Made by a program: the position numbers and the translations under genes. This document shows, one piece after another, positions 12,515 to 26,300 of a stretch of 64,000 bases of DNA. The notes beneath the pieces were generated by a model. That model was not told the DNA's origin. It did no database searches and was given only the letters and a program-made list of their open reading frames with translations. Each line of letters starts with the position of its first letter. Position 1 is the stretch's first letter. Source of the DNA: Mycteria americana (lineage: Eukaryota; Chordata; Aves; Ciconiiformes; Ciconiidae); NCBI RefSeq assembly GCF_035582795.1, contig NC_134370.1, positions 34,211,501 through 34,275,500 on the forward strand. Reading direction: 5' to 3'.

Positions 12515-15500
12515 GTATAAATAAAACACGCAAAAATCCTAAAGCTACAGAGTTTAGTATCTATAAAGGACTCCCTGTCATTGCCTGTCCTTCTATACTT
12601 ACACCCACATACTTATCTTGTGTAGCTTTACCATTCCCCCGCCCGCAGGGTTTATGCAAGGATCAGCCTTTCCCTGACCCAGCACCCAGGCCCCTCTCCT
12701 GCCAATGCCAGGCAGGGATCCCAGCAGCCCTCTGCTTGGGAAACCTCTGCATCTTTCGGCCACCCCCTGGACAAGATGGACGGCAGGCTGGTTTTAACCC
12801 GTGGATTTGGCCAGCGGCTCCCCCTCTGCCCAGCTCCCCATGCATGGATGCTGGCATGATGAGCCTCCTGAAGTAATCAACAGCTGAGCTCCTACAGCTG
12901 TTCTTGCATGCAGCCCAGCGACACCAGCAACTCCCAGGCAAAGCTCCAGTCGCATACTGGAAGCAATGCTGGATCAAACAGTAGCAGCCCCTCAAGTATT
13001 TCTTTGTCCTCCTAACAGCTTACAGAAAAATTCAGTCCTGATCAACATCCTTTAACATGATCGCGTCCAGGCACAGCTGACTACCTCACCACTTGGCAGA
13101 ATAGCCTAAGGCCACACTATTATTTCTTTACTAGCCAGAATCCTTGTATGCGCATCTGCAGTCCTCTGGAAATAGGGCAACATCTAATTAAAGCAGATGG
13201 TCAGTGAAAATTCAAAGGTCAGAATTAAGGTTGTTGACAGAACCTCAGCTTCAAGCGTCCATCTAAATTACCAGCCACACAAGCCAACCCGTGCGTGCAA
13301 AGCCAAACTGCAGTAATGTTCGTTTAAATTAAGAACGGTCTTTGAACTGACTAGAAATGCATTTCGAAAAAAAGCACATACAGAGGTGTTGTGTGTATTT
13401 GCTCTTATTAAAACTTGCTGAAGTATCATGGTTTTTCCATAATACTCTTAACAAGCTTTTTCCACTTACTCCTCCCCAATTTTTCCGCAAATCTCTCTTT
13501 TTCTTTGTTTTCTTTTTTGAGGGAAAAAAAAAAAAAAGATGTATCAGTAAATCAGGATAACCTGGATTAATCTTTTCTAGCCATGAACCCTGGGGAACAG
13601 GTGCAGCACGCAACTTCACCATACATTTCCTTTTGTTTCTCATGTTTTTGGCTCAATTGCATTTGTATTTTTATTACAGGCATATTTCATCCCTTTCCTT
13701 TTTCATAGCAAAATAAAAAGGTACCCAGTATTTAGTTTCATAGTTCTGGAAATTATTTAGCAGAAATGCTGACTCATGGACATGCATTTCCTTTTTTACT
13801 TGAAGCAAAGAAATTAAATGCTGCAGACTCTGCTCTACAGCAAAACCTCAAATAAACTGGGAGAGAGTGAAACTGGTTTACGCTCTAACACGTTAATATG
13901 CTTTCAAGATTCAGCCAAGCCTTTCTGCATGCAACTACGATAAGTGCTAGCCCTATTCTTCCCTCAATTCGTGTTGTTTAAAAGCGCTTCAGCATGTTTG
14001 CATCTTTGCTAGAATAGGTGAAATAAACCAATTAAAGAGGAACAAAATAGCCTAGGAATCGCTGAGGCATGGGGGAGGCAGCTTGAGGGGAATCTGTGCA
14101 TTCAGAATATGCCTATTAAATTCACTGTTGCACAGCTCTGCAACTAACTAAAATTAAATGAACTACAATTAACTACAGTTAAATGAAAAATGGGATTTTC
14201 TTCTTTTGATTTTTTCTGACGGTGGAATTTTTTTTCAGGTTTGTATTTTATTCTACATTTCTTGCCTGCTTTTCTGAAAACATTTCCCACTCCCATCCCT
14301 AACCTTGCATGAAATGAAAAGCCACTAAAGGTTTAAAATAATGTCCTTTTTTCCCCCCCTAATATTATAGCCAATAACAAGTAAAAAGGCTGAAATATTT
14401 TGATGCTTACATATCACAAGCCTTTCAGTAAAAATACTTTTAATTTCCCAAGGGATGATTTTCTTATCAAAGACTTCACTTCTGATGATGTTTTTTCAAA
14501 AAGCCCTGACCATCAGCAAACAAATCAAATTGCTCGTGTACACCAAAGAAAATGAATACAAAAGTGGTAAGAGATTTTTATCGGTAGTCCTGCTGAGGTA
14601 AGGAAGGTGACACGAGCATACAATAAAAAAGGTTTGCATTTCATAATGGTTTGGAGGTGAATTCATACCCTTCCTTCATGCCTCTCTGATATCAGTAATT
14701 ATCTGAGGAAGGAACAGGCTGATGTTCTGATACGTTACAAAAATAGAAATGTAATACCTAATTTTAAGATAGGTACTCAGAACATATTAAAGGGTTATGT
14801 TCAAAGCAAATAGCAGCTCTGGAGTGAGAGAGAACAATGCTGACACCAAGTGGAAGAAAACGCTGCCAGCTTCATCCTCTATTGCAACCTTGAGATGTCT
14901 GAAAACCTCAGAGCCACGAGTCTTAGGTTTAGGTGTTGTGGTAAACTTTAAAAACATCAGAGGAAGGCCACACAGATCCTCTGAAAGCGGAAAGCTGTGT
15001 TATCCTAATGTGTACACTAGGTGATTAATTATAATCCTCTTCCTTGTAGTGTATCTGATCTTAGTAAGCAAAGCTGCTGCTCGGAACACATCAGGTATTA
15101 CTTTCCCTCACACATTGCAGGTAAAACTCCTTAATTTGCAATCAGCATAAGTTCTGTGAGCCTGACTATGGTAGAGGCTTTTGAGATGCTCTGTTCACGG
15201 CAAAACTGCAAACGGGCATTCACAGACTGAGAAGTAACAAAGAGGAGTCCCCATGTAGTTGGTTTCTGTACAGCATACTGCCTTCAAAACATTTTTTTCC
15301 AAGCCAGGAAAGGCCTCTGTCAGTGACCAGTTTTAGAAAGACCTTCCCCTCTCGCACACTTTATATCATTATCGAATGACAGACAGTGATCGGTGCAATC
15401 AGCTAGTGTGATTGCCTGAGCTCTGTTCTTGTATTATTGATGGCATTAAAGAATCACAGGATTTCAGTTTGACCAGCTTCCCTCTTCTGTGTTCAAGCTG

Positions 15501-17737
15501 CTTGTTACAGTAAAGCACAGCCAACGGTGTGTTTCATGTCACACACAGCACACCTCCTCCTGCCGTTATTCTCTCCTAGTGCAGCCTTCCCCAGCCAAAA
15601 AATTAAATTATAAAAATCAACATACTGAGGGGAGGGGGAAGAGAGAAAAATGGATAGCAGCAAAATCCACTAAGTCATAGAAAGGGGTTGAAATGTGACA
15701 GCAGTGTCCCAGAGCACTTGTACAACAAGTCAAGAGAAACCCCCAGCAATGCTGGAGCAAACGTTAAATCAGTGACATTCCCTCCACAGCCTGCGGTTCC
15801 CTAAAAATGGAGACCAGGCACGCTTGTCATTTCCAAGTTACAGATCTCCAGTGCAAAGGACAGTCTGCTGCAGATCACAGGCACAGGACAGAAATAGCAC
15901 CTCGCTCCCTCCATGCCTTCTTCCCTCCACCGACAGGCAGAAAGGCTCTGGCACTGAAGACCTAGAAGGAGCAATGAGTACTCCAGCTACATTCGCTTTG
16001 GTTGTTTTAAGTCACACTTGTCTAGGCTACAGTGGTTTTTATCAAATCCTTATGCCTACGGTCAGTAAAATATTCTGCACTGTTTACCCAGAAGAAAAAA
16101 AAATACATCCTTACAATCTATTGGCCACAATTTTTGTGGAGATCCAGGTCCTACTTTGATCCTCAATGTATTGCATTTTTTATCCAGTCTTCTGGTTTGG
16201 GCAGTACTCAAATACAAAATTAAAACTTAATGTTTAATGAGTCCATGCTTTTGCTAAATTCACAGAGGTTAGGGAAAATACTTTTTTCTGTGGAATGGGA
16301 AATAATATGAAGAAGTCTTTCTATAATGTAACAGCAATCCCTACAGAAACATTGACAAATCTCCTGGCAGTTTGCATGGTACACACAGGATTTGCTATGT
16401 TCATATCTAAACCCAACTAAAAGTTATCATTGCTAAGAAAAGAACTTAAATGAAAGAACATAATCAAGACCTGTACCAGTTTAAACGTAGGAAAAATTGT
16501 TAAGAGACACAAATAGGAATGGGAACAATGTTCCACTACCCAAGAAAAATTATTTTGACAAGACAATTTAGTCTAACCTGGAAATTTCAGTTTACTAGGT
16601 CATGAGATAATGTCTGTTTGTTCGTTCTGAATGGTTTCAACTAATTCCACAAGCATTGTCATGGGATTAGCAAAGGAGAATATCAGTTAAATTATTACTG
16701 TCCTCCAAATTGAGGACAGTCCATTTGGGAGGCCACAATTCTTTTTTATGGCAACTTCAGATGAGAGTGAGGCACCGCATCTTTTTTTCACAAAACAGGG
16801 TTAATGCCAAAACGCCCATGTCCTCTTTGAAAAAGGCTGAAAACCTGAGACTGACAAAACTCTCCAGACCACAAAAGCCTTCCCAACAAAACCATAATTT
16901 GAGTAGATAAAGTCTCCATGAAATATTCAGTTGCACTGTTCCGACCAAGTCCAAACCACACTGCAGTTCCAGAAATTCGCTCCGAGGTGTCTGTGGTCAA
17001 CCTGCAGGCCCAGGATACTGTCCAGCTCCACTTCCCCAGCCCCCCTGGATCTCTGCAATCCCTTTATAATGGGGTTCCACAATTGTAGGAGCAGGTACAT
17101 GGGATCCAATCAATAGGCAGTCCCTGCAGCATTACTGATATATAATGAAGCGTGCATAAAAGGGCAAAGGAAGAAAAGAAAGCAAGAAATGAGACTCATT
17201 TCCTCAGGGCATAGGCTTTTCTTCTAACAAATCCTATGCTTTGATGGAGATACATGCAGTGGCTTGCATGCACCCACAAAGTCACGCTTCTGTTTGTTTG
17301 CAAGACAAAGGTACTGTGCATAATTCAGGAAGGATTTATCTATGACTTCTGTACAAAAAGGAGATATGGAAAAAACACTCTTGGACTAGATGCCAAAAAA
17401 ATTCCATAGTCAACTTTTATCTAGAACATAAGACTGAGAAATGATGAGGGAAAACAGCATGACAAATTGCTATTAGCAAGGTTTGGTTCATAATTTAATT
17501 ACACTGCAGAAGTTAAGCTAATCTTGTACCCCTCCAACACAGCTAGTGATACGCTTCAGGTTAAACACAGCTATCTAGAGAGGCCTCAGGTCAAAACAAA
17601 CACCAAAGTGTCTAACCTCTTTTTAAAGAATGATTTAAGCCAAACAAGAGAATCAGTTTAGTGCCAGTGCAGTTTGTCGGTTAGGACAGAAGGTTATAGG
17701 ACAGCTTTAAATGCTAATGGACACTCAGGTGGAAAAA

Positions 17738-17831
17738 TTAAAAAAAAAAAAAAATTACAAAAACCCAACAAAACAAAACTGGCAGGATTTTACAGCATTC
17801 CAACTCAATTTTAAGAAAAAAAAAAAAAAAT
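17738..17831. repeat. Two A tracts about 60 bases apart
   Basis: Runs of A lie near 17741-17754 and 17815-17830, in an otherwise unremarkable A-rich segment. Confidence 0.8.
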
Positions 17832-18254
17832 ATGTACAACATACAACGGCCAGGGAAAAGGACAAGCTAAAATACAGATATATTTTAGCTTGGATATATC
17901 TTTTAAACCACTATCTTTAGATGGAATAGGTGGCTGTGAATAGTCTACTATCTAGCCCAGGGTAATAGTTCTGAGCTATTAGACTGGTCCCATTCAAAAA
18001 CTTGCAAATTCTTCTCCCAATCTGTCAGTCTGAATCAGCCTGCAGACGTAGAGCAAGTGGGATGACTCCTGGTACTTCAAGATACTAAGGGCTCTGCTCA
18101 GGAACAATCAGTCTTGCCCATCTCAGCCTACAAACGACACAACTGAAGGTTAAGCCTATGTCAGCTGTATGGCATGCCTGTCAGATTAGCATGGCTTTCA
18201 TTTGTTAAAGCTCAATTAATTAGGGTAACATATAATGTTGAAGTGGGAAAAGAA

Positions 18255-18375
18255 AAGGGCACCCCAACAACAACCAAAAAAAAAAAAAAATCACAGGAAT
18301 TAAGTAGTCCAAGGGCACCCCCAACAACCCCCCCCCCCCCCCCCCCCAAAAAAAATCACAGGAATTAAGTAGTCC
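18255..18375. repeat. Tandem duplication with different homopolymer cores
   Basis: Two adjacent copies (18255-18310 and 18311-18375) share the left arm AAGGGCACCCC(C)AACAAC and the right arm TCACAGGAATTAAGTAGTCC. The first copy has 15 A between the arms; the second has 20 C followed by 8 A. Confidence 0.9.
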
Positions 18376-20164
18376 AAATGCAAGTATCCGTGTAACTGCT
18401 TTAAGTTATTCGGTGAGAAAGAGCCAATAAAAGCAAGTTTCATTTCCAGGAAGCAACAAGGGATCCAAGCCAGGTTTGACATTTCACTTTTTGCTTGCCT
18501 TGCTGGAACTAGAACATGCACTTTTAATATGTTTAGTTTGTAAACCTAACTTTGATGTTTCCAGTTTAGTGGACTTTGAGCAATTGTTATATTATGAAAG
18601 ATGAAGGGTACCTATCCAATGTGCTGGGTTTCCTGCCAGAAAACAAAGTCTTATAAAAACAAGATCAACCACAGAATACTGAATTCCCTTCTCACCCACA
18701 GATGGGATTTCTTTCATAAGCTTACCTCAGAGCAGGAGAGTGCCTCATGGCTATGCCTTGTCTGAGGTTTTTATTAAAGAACTTGAAAGGATCTTTTCAG
18801 CAGAATTCTTTCCCACATCACCACAATCCCAGACAGACTGTGACACTTTGCAGAATTACAGGGAGTAAAGTTGCTTCTAAAACAAAAGCACTGCAATAGA
18901 AAGCCAGGTTTCCTGGCTTCTCTAATACTTTTCCAATTTCCTTTAGCTGCTGATGCTTCTTCTAGTTTTGGAAGCAGAAGCAGATATAATAGGATAGCTA
19001 ATATTTTGATCTTGCATGCTCATTTGAGTACAGGTTGCAGGAATTCTCAAAGATGGTAGTGACATGGGACATCTTCAGAGAGTAAGGGGAGCTCAGGCAT
19101 GGGCTCCAACACTGTCTTTGTGTGAAACGATCCTAGTTTTAGATTTGGAGCCATGTCCTGTGACATAGCAGGAATATTTCAGAAACATCCTTGTATCACT
19201 GTATTCTGTTCTCTGTACCTATGGCTGTACAGGATTTAAAAGAAAGGTTCCAAGGAGCATTACAGTCTCAATATTCAGTTTGGGATATATAATATGCTCT
19301 AAATACTGAATTGACTTTGTATTCGAAGTCTACTGTTTTTCCTTAACAGAGATACTTGGAGAAAGAAGCCAGGAAATTAAGGAGTCACAAACAGAGCAGC
19401 ATGATCTACAATTATATGCAATGCAAATGTCTTTCATAATCCTTCACCTGATCTGGCACACTGCTATCAATCTAGTCATGAACCACAAGGATGTGGGGGA
19501 ACTGCATGGTGCAGTATTAAACTGTAGGTTTTGCTACAACATTTCCTTCATGTCTTTTTCTAAAAATCAATTTCAAGTTAAGCAGCAATGATACATCACA
19601 TCACAAACTGAGAACAAGACTTATATTGACCCTCTTCCTAAACCAGCATTTTTCTATTATGTTTCTTCCACCAGGAGGTTTTTGACAAAAAAGGCAAAAA
19701 AGGAATCAAAGTACTGACAATGTTTAGCAAAGAATATGCCCAAGGAGAGGCTGAAACATACACACTGAGTTCTGGAAAGGTGAGAGGGTTTTCACTCTTC
19801 TGGTTTTGCTTTCCTGCATTGCCAATGTATAGCCAAACACACACACAAAATAAAAAGTGCTTTACTCGAGGAAAAATCCAGTGGCTTTGATCTAACAAAG
19901 CTCGGCATTAAGATATTTAAAGTGGAACTACTTGGGATTTTATTCTTGACCTTTTACTTTTGCACTTGCATTTTTTTAAAAATTGGAATTTTAAACACTC
20001 ACGTTTCCCCACTAGCTTAGGCATATAATGAATATTTACATTGCTGGCAACAAGCTAAAGTCATTACTTACACTATGTATAAGCAAATATATTTCCATTT
20101 GTAGGTTCCAACCTAATGAAGCACTTTTGATTACTTGCTGAATCAATTAACATAACTTTTTTAC

Positions 20165-20300
20165 CTGAAGGCCATCTGCGCGTCTCTGTGAGAAACAAGG
20201 GTTCAGTTCAACAAAAAGCATCTCATGGTGTTGAAGCAAATATAGCAGGAGGCCATTGTAAAGCCTTTGTTCTTCACAAGCCAAGGGACTGACAGGGATC
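20165..20300 (-). CDS. FAM13C: RhoGAP gene exon D: segment following the GAP domain
   Basis: A strong acceptor, TCTCCTCTTCCCTTAG, precedes 20300 and the donor CAG|GTAAAA follows 20165. One base completes the Lys codon opened by exon C, then 45 codons follow and the exon ends in phase 0. The peptide starts IPVSPLACEEQRLYNGLLLY and continues LLQHHEMLF. The FK-IP joint and the EEQ..YN..L.YLL..HE.LF helix parallel FAM13A (FH-VP, KEQ...KI...LENY..LF). No long open frame marks this exon; it was found from the splice phase left by exon C. Confidence 0.88.
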
Positions 20301-23300
20301 CTAAGGGAAGAGGAGATGGATTAAGTTTAGGAGCTCTCAGATCAGGGGCTAATGATGAGTGACACAGGGAGCCCCCCAGTACTACCCAAGATAATTCAGC
20401 AAAGCAGCCAGTTGAGTGACTGGATAAAATGCAGTTCCAGCCTCATTTCCAACAAGCAATTGTTGGGACAGGGACCAGCTTAATTTGGTGGGTTCACAAC
20501 CCTGGGAGCCTCACAGTGACGGAGCCCCATGCAACGTTTGCTGCAATGGTTCACAACACGATGCATCTTTGAGGCCGCACAGCAAGACAGCTAGAACCTG
20601 ACAGTACCTCAGACATGAAGGTCATAAAAGCAAGGATGAAGAGGACCAAAAAAAAGCCCCAGAAATCTGCCATCACTCACTGACACTGGGGCTGGAAGAG
20701 AGTTGTTTTGTTCTAGCTTAGTTTAGGAAGGGGAACTTTGATGGCTAGAATGTCTTATTACTGGAATTGCCTGAAAAAAAAACATAGGTAAGAAACTGTT
20801 TCATTGTAATAATTTATAAGTTCACAGACATCAGGCACATCATGCAGTGGAACTTCTGGATGCTCCCATTAACAGGTTGGGTTTTGGTTGTTTTTCTCTT
20901 TTTTTTTTTTTTTTTAAATAAATAGTAGTTGAACTTGTACTATGCACCCAAGTAGACTAAGTTGGAATCATTTAATTAAAGTCAAGATATTCTTTATATG
21001 CGATTCTAATCTCATTCCCTGAAGGAACTGTGTATTCCCCCCATGAACTATTTGGAAGCTTGGAGGACATTTACATAAATGCTGTCGCCTTAATCCAGCT
21101 TCTCCAGCCGTGCTGCACCAACTCAGTTCCACCCAGCACAATATTAATATTTAAACAAGAAATTCATAAACTCTGGAGACTAATGTGGAGACATACACAC
21201 ACCAGTCTTCTGTTTGCCAAATCAGTACATTCATTATTCTTTTGTGATTTTAAAGTACTGGGCCCAGTCTAATTGCTTTCATTCACGGTCTTCTGTTGTA
21301 AATTTACTGTTGTTTCTGTAAGAACTTGAGTTTGGGCTCCTTTTGAAAGAGGATCGTTTAAGCAGAGTTATAGCCAGGTACAGCGTAGATAGATTTACAG
21401 GATAAACTACTGCGTCATCAATTCTTTCTTAAGGGCTGGCTAACATTTCTCCTTCTTGGATTCCTATTCTTCTCAGGACAGACTCAATTTCTCCACAAAA
21501 GCAAGCCTGCATGTAAAACCTGGCTGACCGAGCAACAGCCTTTCCTGCATACAACAATCCTAAGAGATTATTCATTGCTTACCCAAACATTGACGCGCTC
21601 AATTCACAGGCCATACAAGCAATCTTTTAGTCCCTTGCCTTCTTTTTCAGCTTCTTTCTTTAACTTAGGCATATGTTCCTGAATCCATCTCTACCAGCTG
21701 TTAACTCCTTACTGGCAAGGAGCCCTCCACAAGTGGTTCATGAAGTTAAACAGCTCTTGCCCTACTTATTAGGTCCCACTTTCCCTTACTAGCAGCCTGT
21801 GTTTTGGGTGCCCAGTTCTCATTTCATCTTAAAACAAATCTAAGCTATACTTTGGGATGCAACCCTGCAGCTGACTCCAAATATCAATGTCTGCTCATCC
21901 GCAGATATCCACAGGTGGCAACACATATGTATTCCAAATATAGAAAATATATTTTTAGTTTTCTCTGCAGCCACCTTCCACAATGACTTTTAATTAATTT
22001 TGTAAAATAATCACTTCCTGCCTCTTCAGATACTTCTGCTGCTAGCAGAAACCATGTTATCAGGCTGACAATAGGGGAACCATGTTCACACACTGCTAAA
22101 TCCAGGAACATGTTCCTAGGAAGAGTACAGCTACTGAATTATATTCTGCACTTCACCATAAAAGCCCTGTCATCAGTTGTAGTGCAAATCAAACACAGGA
22201 GAACAATCACTACAAATAAGAAACAATTAAAACTTGATCATCGGGAATCAGCTACTGGTTTCCTTGAGTCTAAACCTTTCAAAGTTGCTTTGCCACAAAG
22301 CGCAAGCTAGAAAATCCATACAGTCCCTTGCCTTGGCTTTGTTCGGGAGATCTGCCAAGGCTCGCTGCTGGCAGAGGCTTGCTGCAAATTTACAGAAAGA
22401 ATGAGTCAAAGTGAGTAGAAGCAAACAGCTGGCTGGCTAGCATCCTTGTGCACTCATGCAAGAATTACTTACTGAGGTTAGTAGCAGAAATCTCTTTACC
22501 AAGATGATGCATAACAAAGGAGCCATAGAAATTTCAGTAACATCAGCTGAATCTGTGATAAAAGCAAAGCAACACATTCTCCTCGGCATTTACAGAGACT
22601 AGGAGGACATGAAACAGCTCACAAGAAGAAGGATGAATGGCAAAAGAAATAAATAGTTCAGAGGATGAGCAGAAAGAAATCAACAGTAGAAGCTGATAGA
22701 AGAGTGGAGCTTAGCAAAGAAAGTCTAGGGAGTAGCCAGCCTGATACTTGACCTAAGAGTTATGTTTTTGGTTCCCTTACCTACAAGGAGGTGAGGACAT
22801 GAAAACTGCATCATGCAAATGTTAAGACTGAAGTCTCAAAAGCTAAGAAACAGGTGCCAGGGTCAAAAACCAAAAAGAAAAGCAATGTGAAAGGTAGAGC
22901 AACTTAACAGCAGTGAAGATAGCAGTGAAGATTGACTCAGTCTCACAGACAAAAATAGCATGAGGGAGGAAGGCCAGTAGAAGAAATCGGAAGGAGCTGG
23001 TTTGCAAAGGAGACTAAGGTAAAATTAAAAATTTTTACTCAGTTATGCTTTTTTATGTGCAAGTTTTATATACTAATTTTGGGTCCCCAAGGCCCATATG
23101 TGTTCCTTGTTCCAGCTACCGAATATTCTAACTCAGTCACTTCAGTGAAACTATAAGCATGACAGGTCTCCACAAATAAAAGTGTCAACAGATTGAGACA
23201 GGTGACAATCACAGACAGAATTTACACTTGAATACAAATAGATCAAAAATTTAAAGTAAAAAGGCTTATAAACAACCTACTTTCTTCTTTAATGTCAAAA

Positions 23301-26300
23301 AAGGAAGAAGTAATTGCACAAAAACACAGATTGCCAGAATACATGCAGAACAGTTTTAACACCTGCAATGAATTAGTGCCATAAGTGGAGCTGACATTAC
23401 ATCCAGGAGGTTATTTCCAACAATTGCATGGGGTATACATTTCTGCAGATTAGATCTAGGGTTGTTCTTTCCATAACCTTCACGTTCTGCCTGAACAACT
23501 GTAGCAAGTACTACCCAACGTGTCTCACTTTCCAGCGAATCTACGCTCTGGCTGCCAAATGTTTCATAATGCGGGGGCTAATTGCACTAATTCTTGCTCT
23601 GGAAGACATAAAGGATATTCATGACTTTATTCCCTGTATCAGCAGATATGGTTTAGCACATTAGACTACCTTGAATTTTGCTGCTGTACAGGACAATACA
23701 AATGGTTTATTCTGAACCATTCGAGGCCCCAGGTCACTCAGCAGGAAGTGGTACAGCAATCTCACTGAGAGAAATTGCCCGCTGCAAGGCTCTCCTCTCT
23801 GCCCGACTACCAAAAAGGTGATTTTTCATAATCCTAGGAGGTAACTCTCTAAGGACACCCCTAGTTATACACTTACTGGTTTCTCTCCCAGAGCTAGTGA
23901 GATCAGAATAACTGCAAAAAGCTGGAGTTAATGTTCATAGAGCAGATATACTTCTAGTTATGGTATCTGTGGTTTTCTTAACAAGTCACTCTGGCAGGGA
24001 AACCTGATGCTGATCGTTTTCAAGGCTTCTCAGGCAGGTCATTGCCACAAGCATGTAGTTTAGCCCTAAGCATACTTTAAAAACCAGAGAGAGGGGCATG
24101 TTCAGAAGTAGCTGGACCATCTCCCAAAAAAGAGTGGGATGCTTAAAAACTGAAACAGCTCAGCAATCAATAAGGGAGCCTACTGGATTCTTATGTATAG
24201 ATATAGAAATCAGTGGGCACAAGTTCAGAGAATTTGGGAATGGAGATAAAGGAATAAAATAAAGTATTCTTGCGTGTGTGTTCATGCACAGAAGCCCCAT
24301 GTGATAGTGAAGGGGGCCTGATGGCAGAAGAGTGACAGTGCAGTCCTTGTTGAGTTAGTGTTGGGGCCAAGGGATAGATTTTTGGTGAAGGCCTTTTGAC
24401 ATCAGCCTTTTACCTGTTTATGTTATAAGTATCACCTCGCAACTAGTCCAGACGCTGGGAAGTAAACCTCTTCTGCCTACACTCATTTACTGATTTTAGC
24501 ATGCAGATATTAAGGAACTTGGGGTCTGGCTGTAGAACTGCTTTGTTCCATCACTGAATATCCTCCATGGTGAAGCCTGTTCTCAGAGGAGTGAATGGCA
24601 TAACTCCTACCACACTACCTGTTGTTAGATTCTTCTCCCTAGCTGTACTTTTGCTAAAGTAAGGGTCCTTTTACTTGTAACACCTGCAAAGGTTATAAGC
24701 TGGTACATCTGGTGATAAGCCCACAGAGCAGGTAAGCAGGCACAAACATAGAGACCTATGGAAACAGCAGCAAGGTTTAAGAGCACATTTCCCCAAAACA
24801 AAGCCTGTCATCGATTTCTAATATGCTTGGTACCAATTTTGCTGAATGTATCTTTTTAATAACTTACTTGGCTTGCCATACAAAAAACGTGAAAAATAAC
24901 AAGGCTTTTCTTACTGCATAGAAAACACTAATTGTTAACATATACATTTTGCAAAGTGGCATTGGCTTATAGCTCACATTAAACTGGAATGGCTCTGATC
25001 CACTAAAACAAAGGTTTACAAATTGTAAGACAAGTATAAACATTTTAACATCTGCTAGTGTCAACATGAAGGATAGGATAAAGAACTAAATCGTTTAAGC
25101 TTCACTGGAAAATCCTCCATTATCAGATCACTCTAGGCTGTTCCTTCTCACCACCTTGACTTACATGACACATGCCCTCCCACCTTTCTTTTTTAGCATC
25201 CAGTTATGCATCCGCTTACCATCATCCCAAACATACCTTCTCTAGCTTCAGCCAAGCACTTACTGCTTGCAAGCTCAGCTGGCCTCTGCTCGGACGTCAG
25301 CTTGCATTTTAGCGGCAAGGGGAGAACGAGTTACTTCTCTTTCTTGATAGAGGAAATTCCTTTCTCTGATATCAAATGCTATTACGAGGTCAAAGTCAGC
25401 CTTAGCTTTTCAGGATCAAGGCTAACAAGTAAGTAACCTCCACAGCCAGCACTTAGCTTGGCTAAGAAAAGAGGAGTAGTTGTCATTAAACAGCTCTCCA
25501 TTCCTCATGCTTCTTCTCTTTCAGACGGTTTCTTACTTGAGGCTGGCCCCGTACAGTCAGTGCCTAACAAGATGAAGGTGGTCAGCCAGCTCAGAATGTC
25601 ACATCTGCCCATAATATACTATGTAAACATTTAACTGCCAAAATGCTGCACTTACTATGGGACGTACAGTTATGTCAGAAAGCCTCGTTGTAAAGTGTGA
25701 TCTAGTAGTACTATTTAAGGTAGCTACATAGAGAGTACTCACTTGAAAAGAGCAGGTCCAAACACAATGGCTAGGTTTTCCAGAGTCATGAAATTCACTG
25801 CACTGTACGTTGCTACCTTTAACAGGAAAGCAGACAGGAACTGAAGAAGGTTTTGATGGGCTTTGGGCAGGCAGCTGAGCAACTGCCTCAGGTTCTCTAT
25901 GCATTCTGTTGTGTGGATTTTGTGCTCTAGAGGGGGGGAAAAAGTTATTACATAGATATTCCTAGTAATAACACAATTTCATCATAGGCATTATTATAGA
26001 TCTGAGAAAGAGGGAAGGTTTTAAAATATATTAGAGCAAAGTAAAGAATAAATATGTCCTAAACAAAGAATTTGTACACTAAATTGTGACAACAATTTTC
26101 ACATATATTAATATTTAAAGTACCATAGATTTTCCACATATTGGGTTTTATATACACTGTTTCTGCTGTTCTTCCTGTTATGACAGAATCATCTAGCACT
26201 TGCTGTTTTTTTAATGGAATTGCAGGCAGTAGTCATGTACCTGAATCCTTAAAGCTGCCTTTAAAGATGATACAAGACTGTCAACCTTGACTGTCCCCAG

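Larger units (their letters stand above)
1..20164. other. Probable FAM13C intron, no confident exon
   Basis: About 20 kb downstream of exon D on the minus strand. I scanned for continuation exons in phase 0 and found only weak candidates. Examples are 18761-18726 (12 codons, donor GAG|GTAAG) and 7818-7779 (13 codons, donor G|GTAAGC); neither has recognisable similarity. The region is AT-rich, with homopolymer runs, a purine tract and small tandem duplications. Open frames up to 142 codons occur on both strands but show no family features. Confidence 0.55.

Noticed and set aside
18726-18761. 12-codon candidate exon continuing exon D in phase 0
   Set aside because: The donor GAG|GTAAGC is good but the acceptor tract is poor and so short a peptide has no testable similarity. 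Kept only as a possibility.
25599-25904. 101-codon minus frame overlapping RhoGAP exon C
   Set aside because: It is a different frame from the real exon. The true reading gives the NLAIVFGP motif; this one gives no domain.
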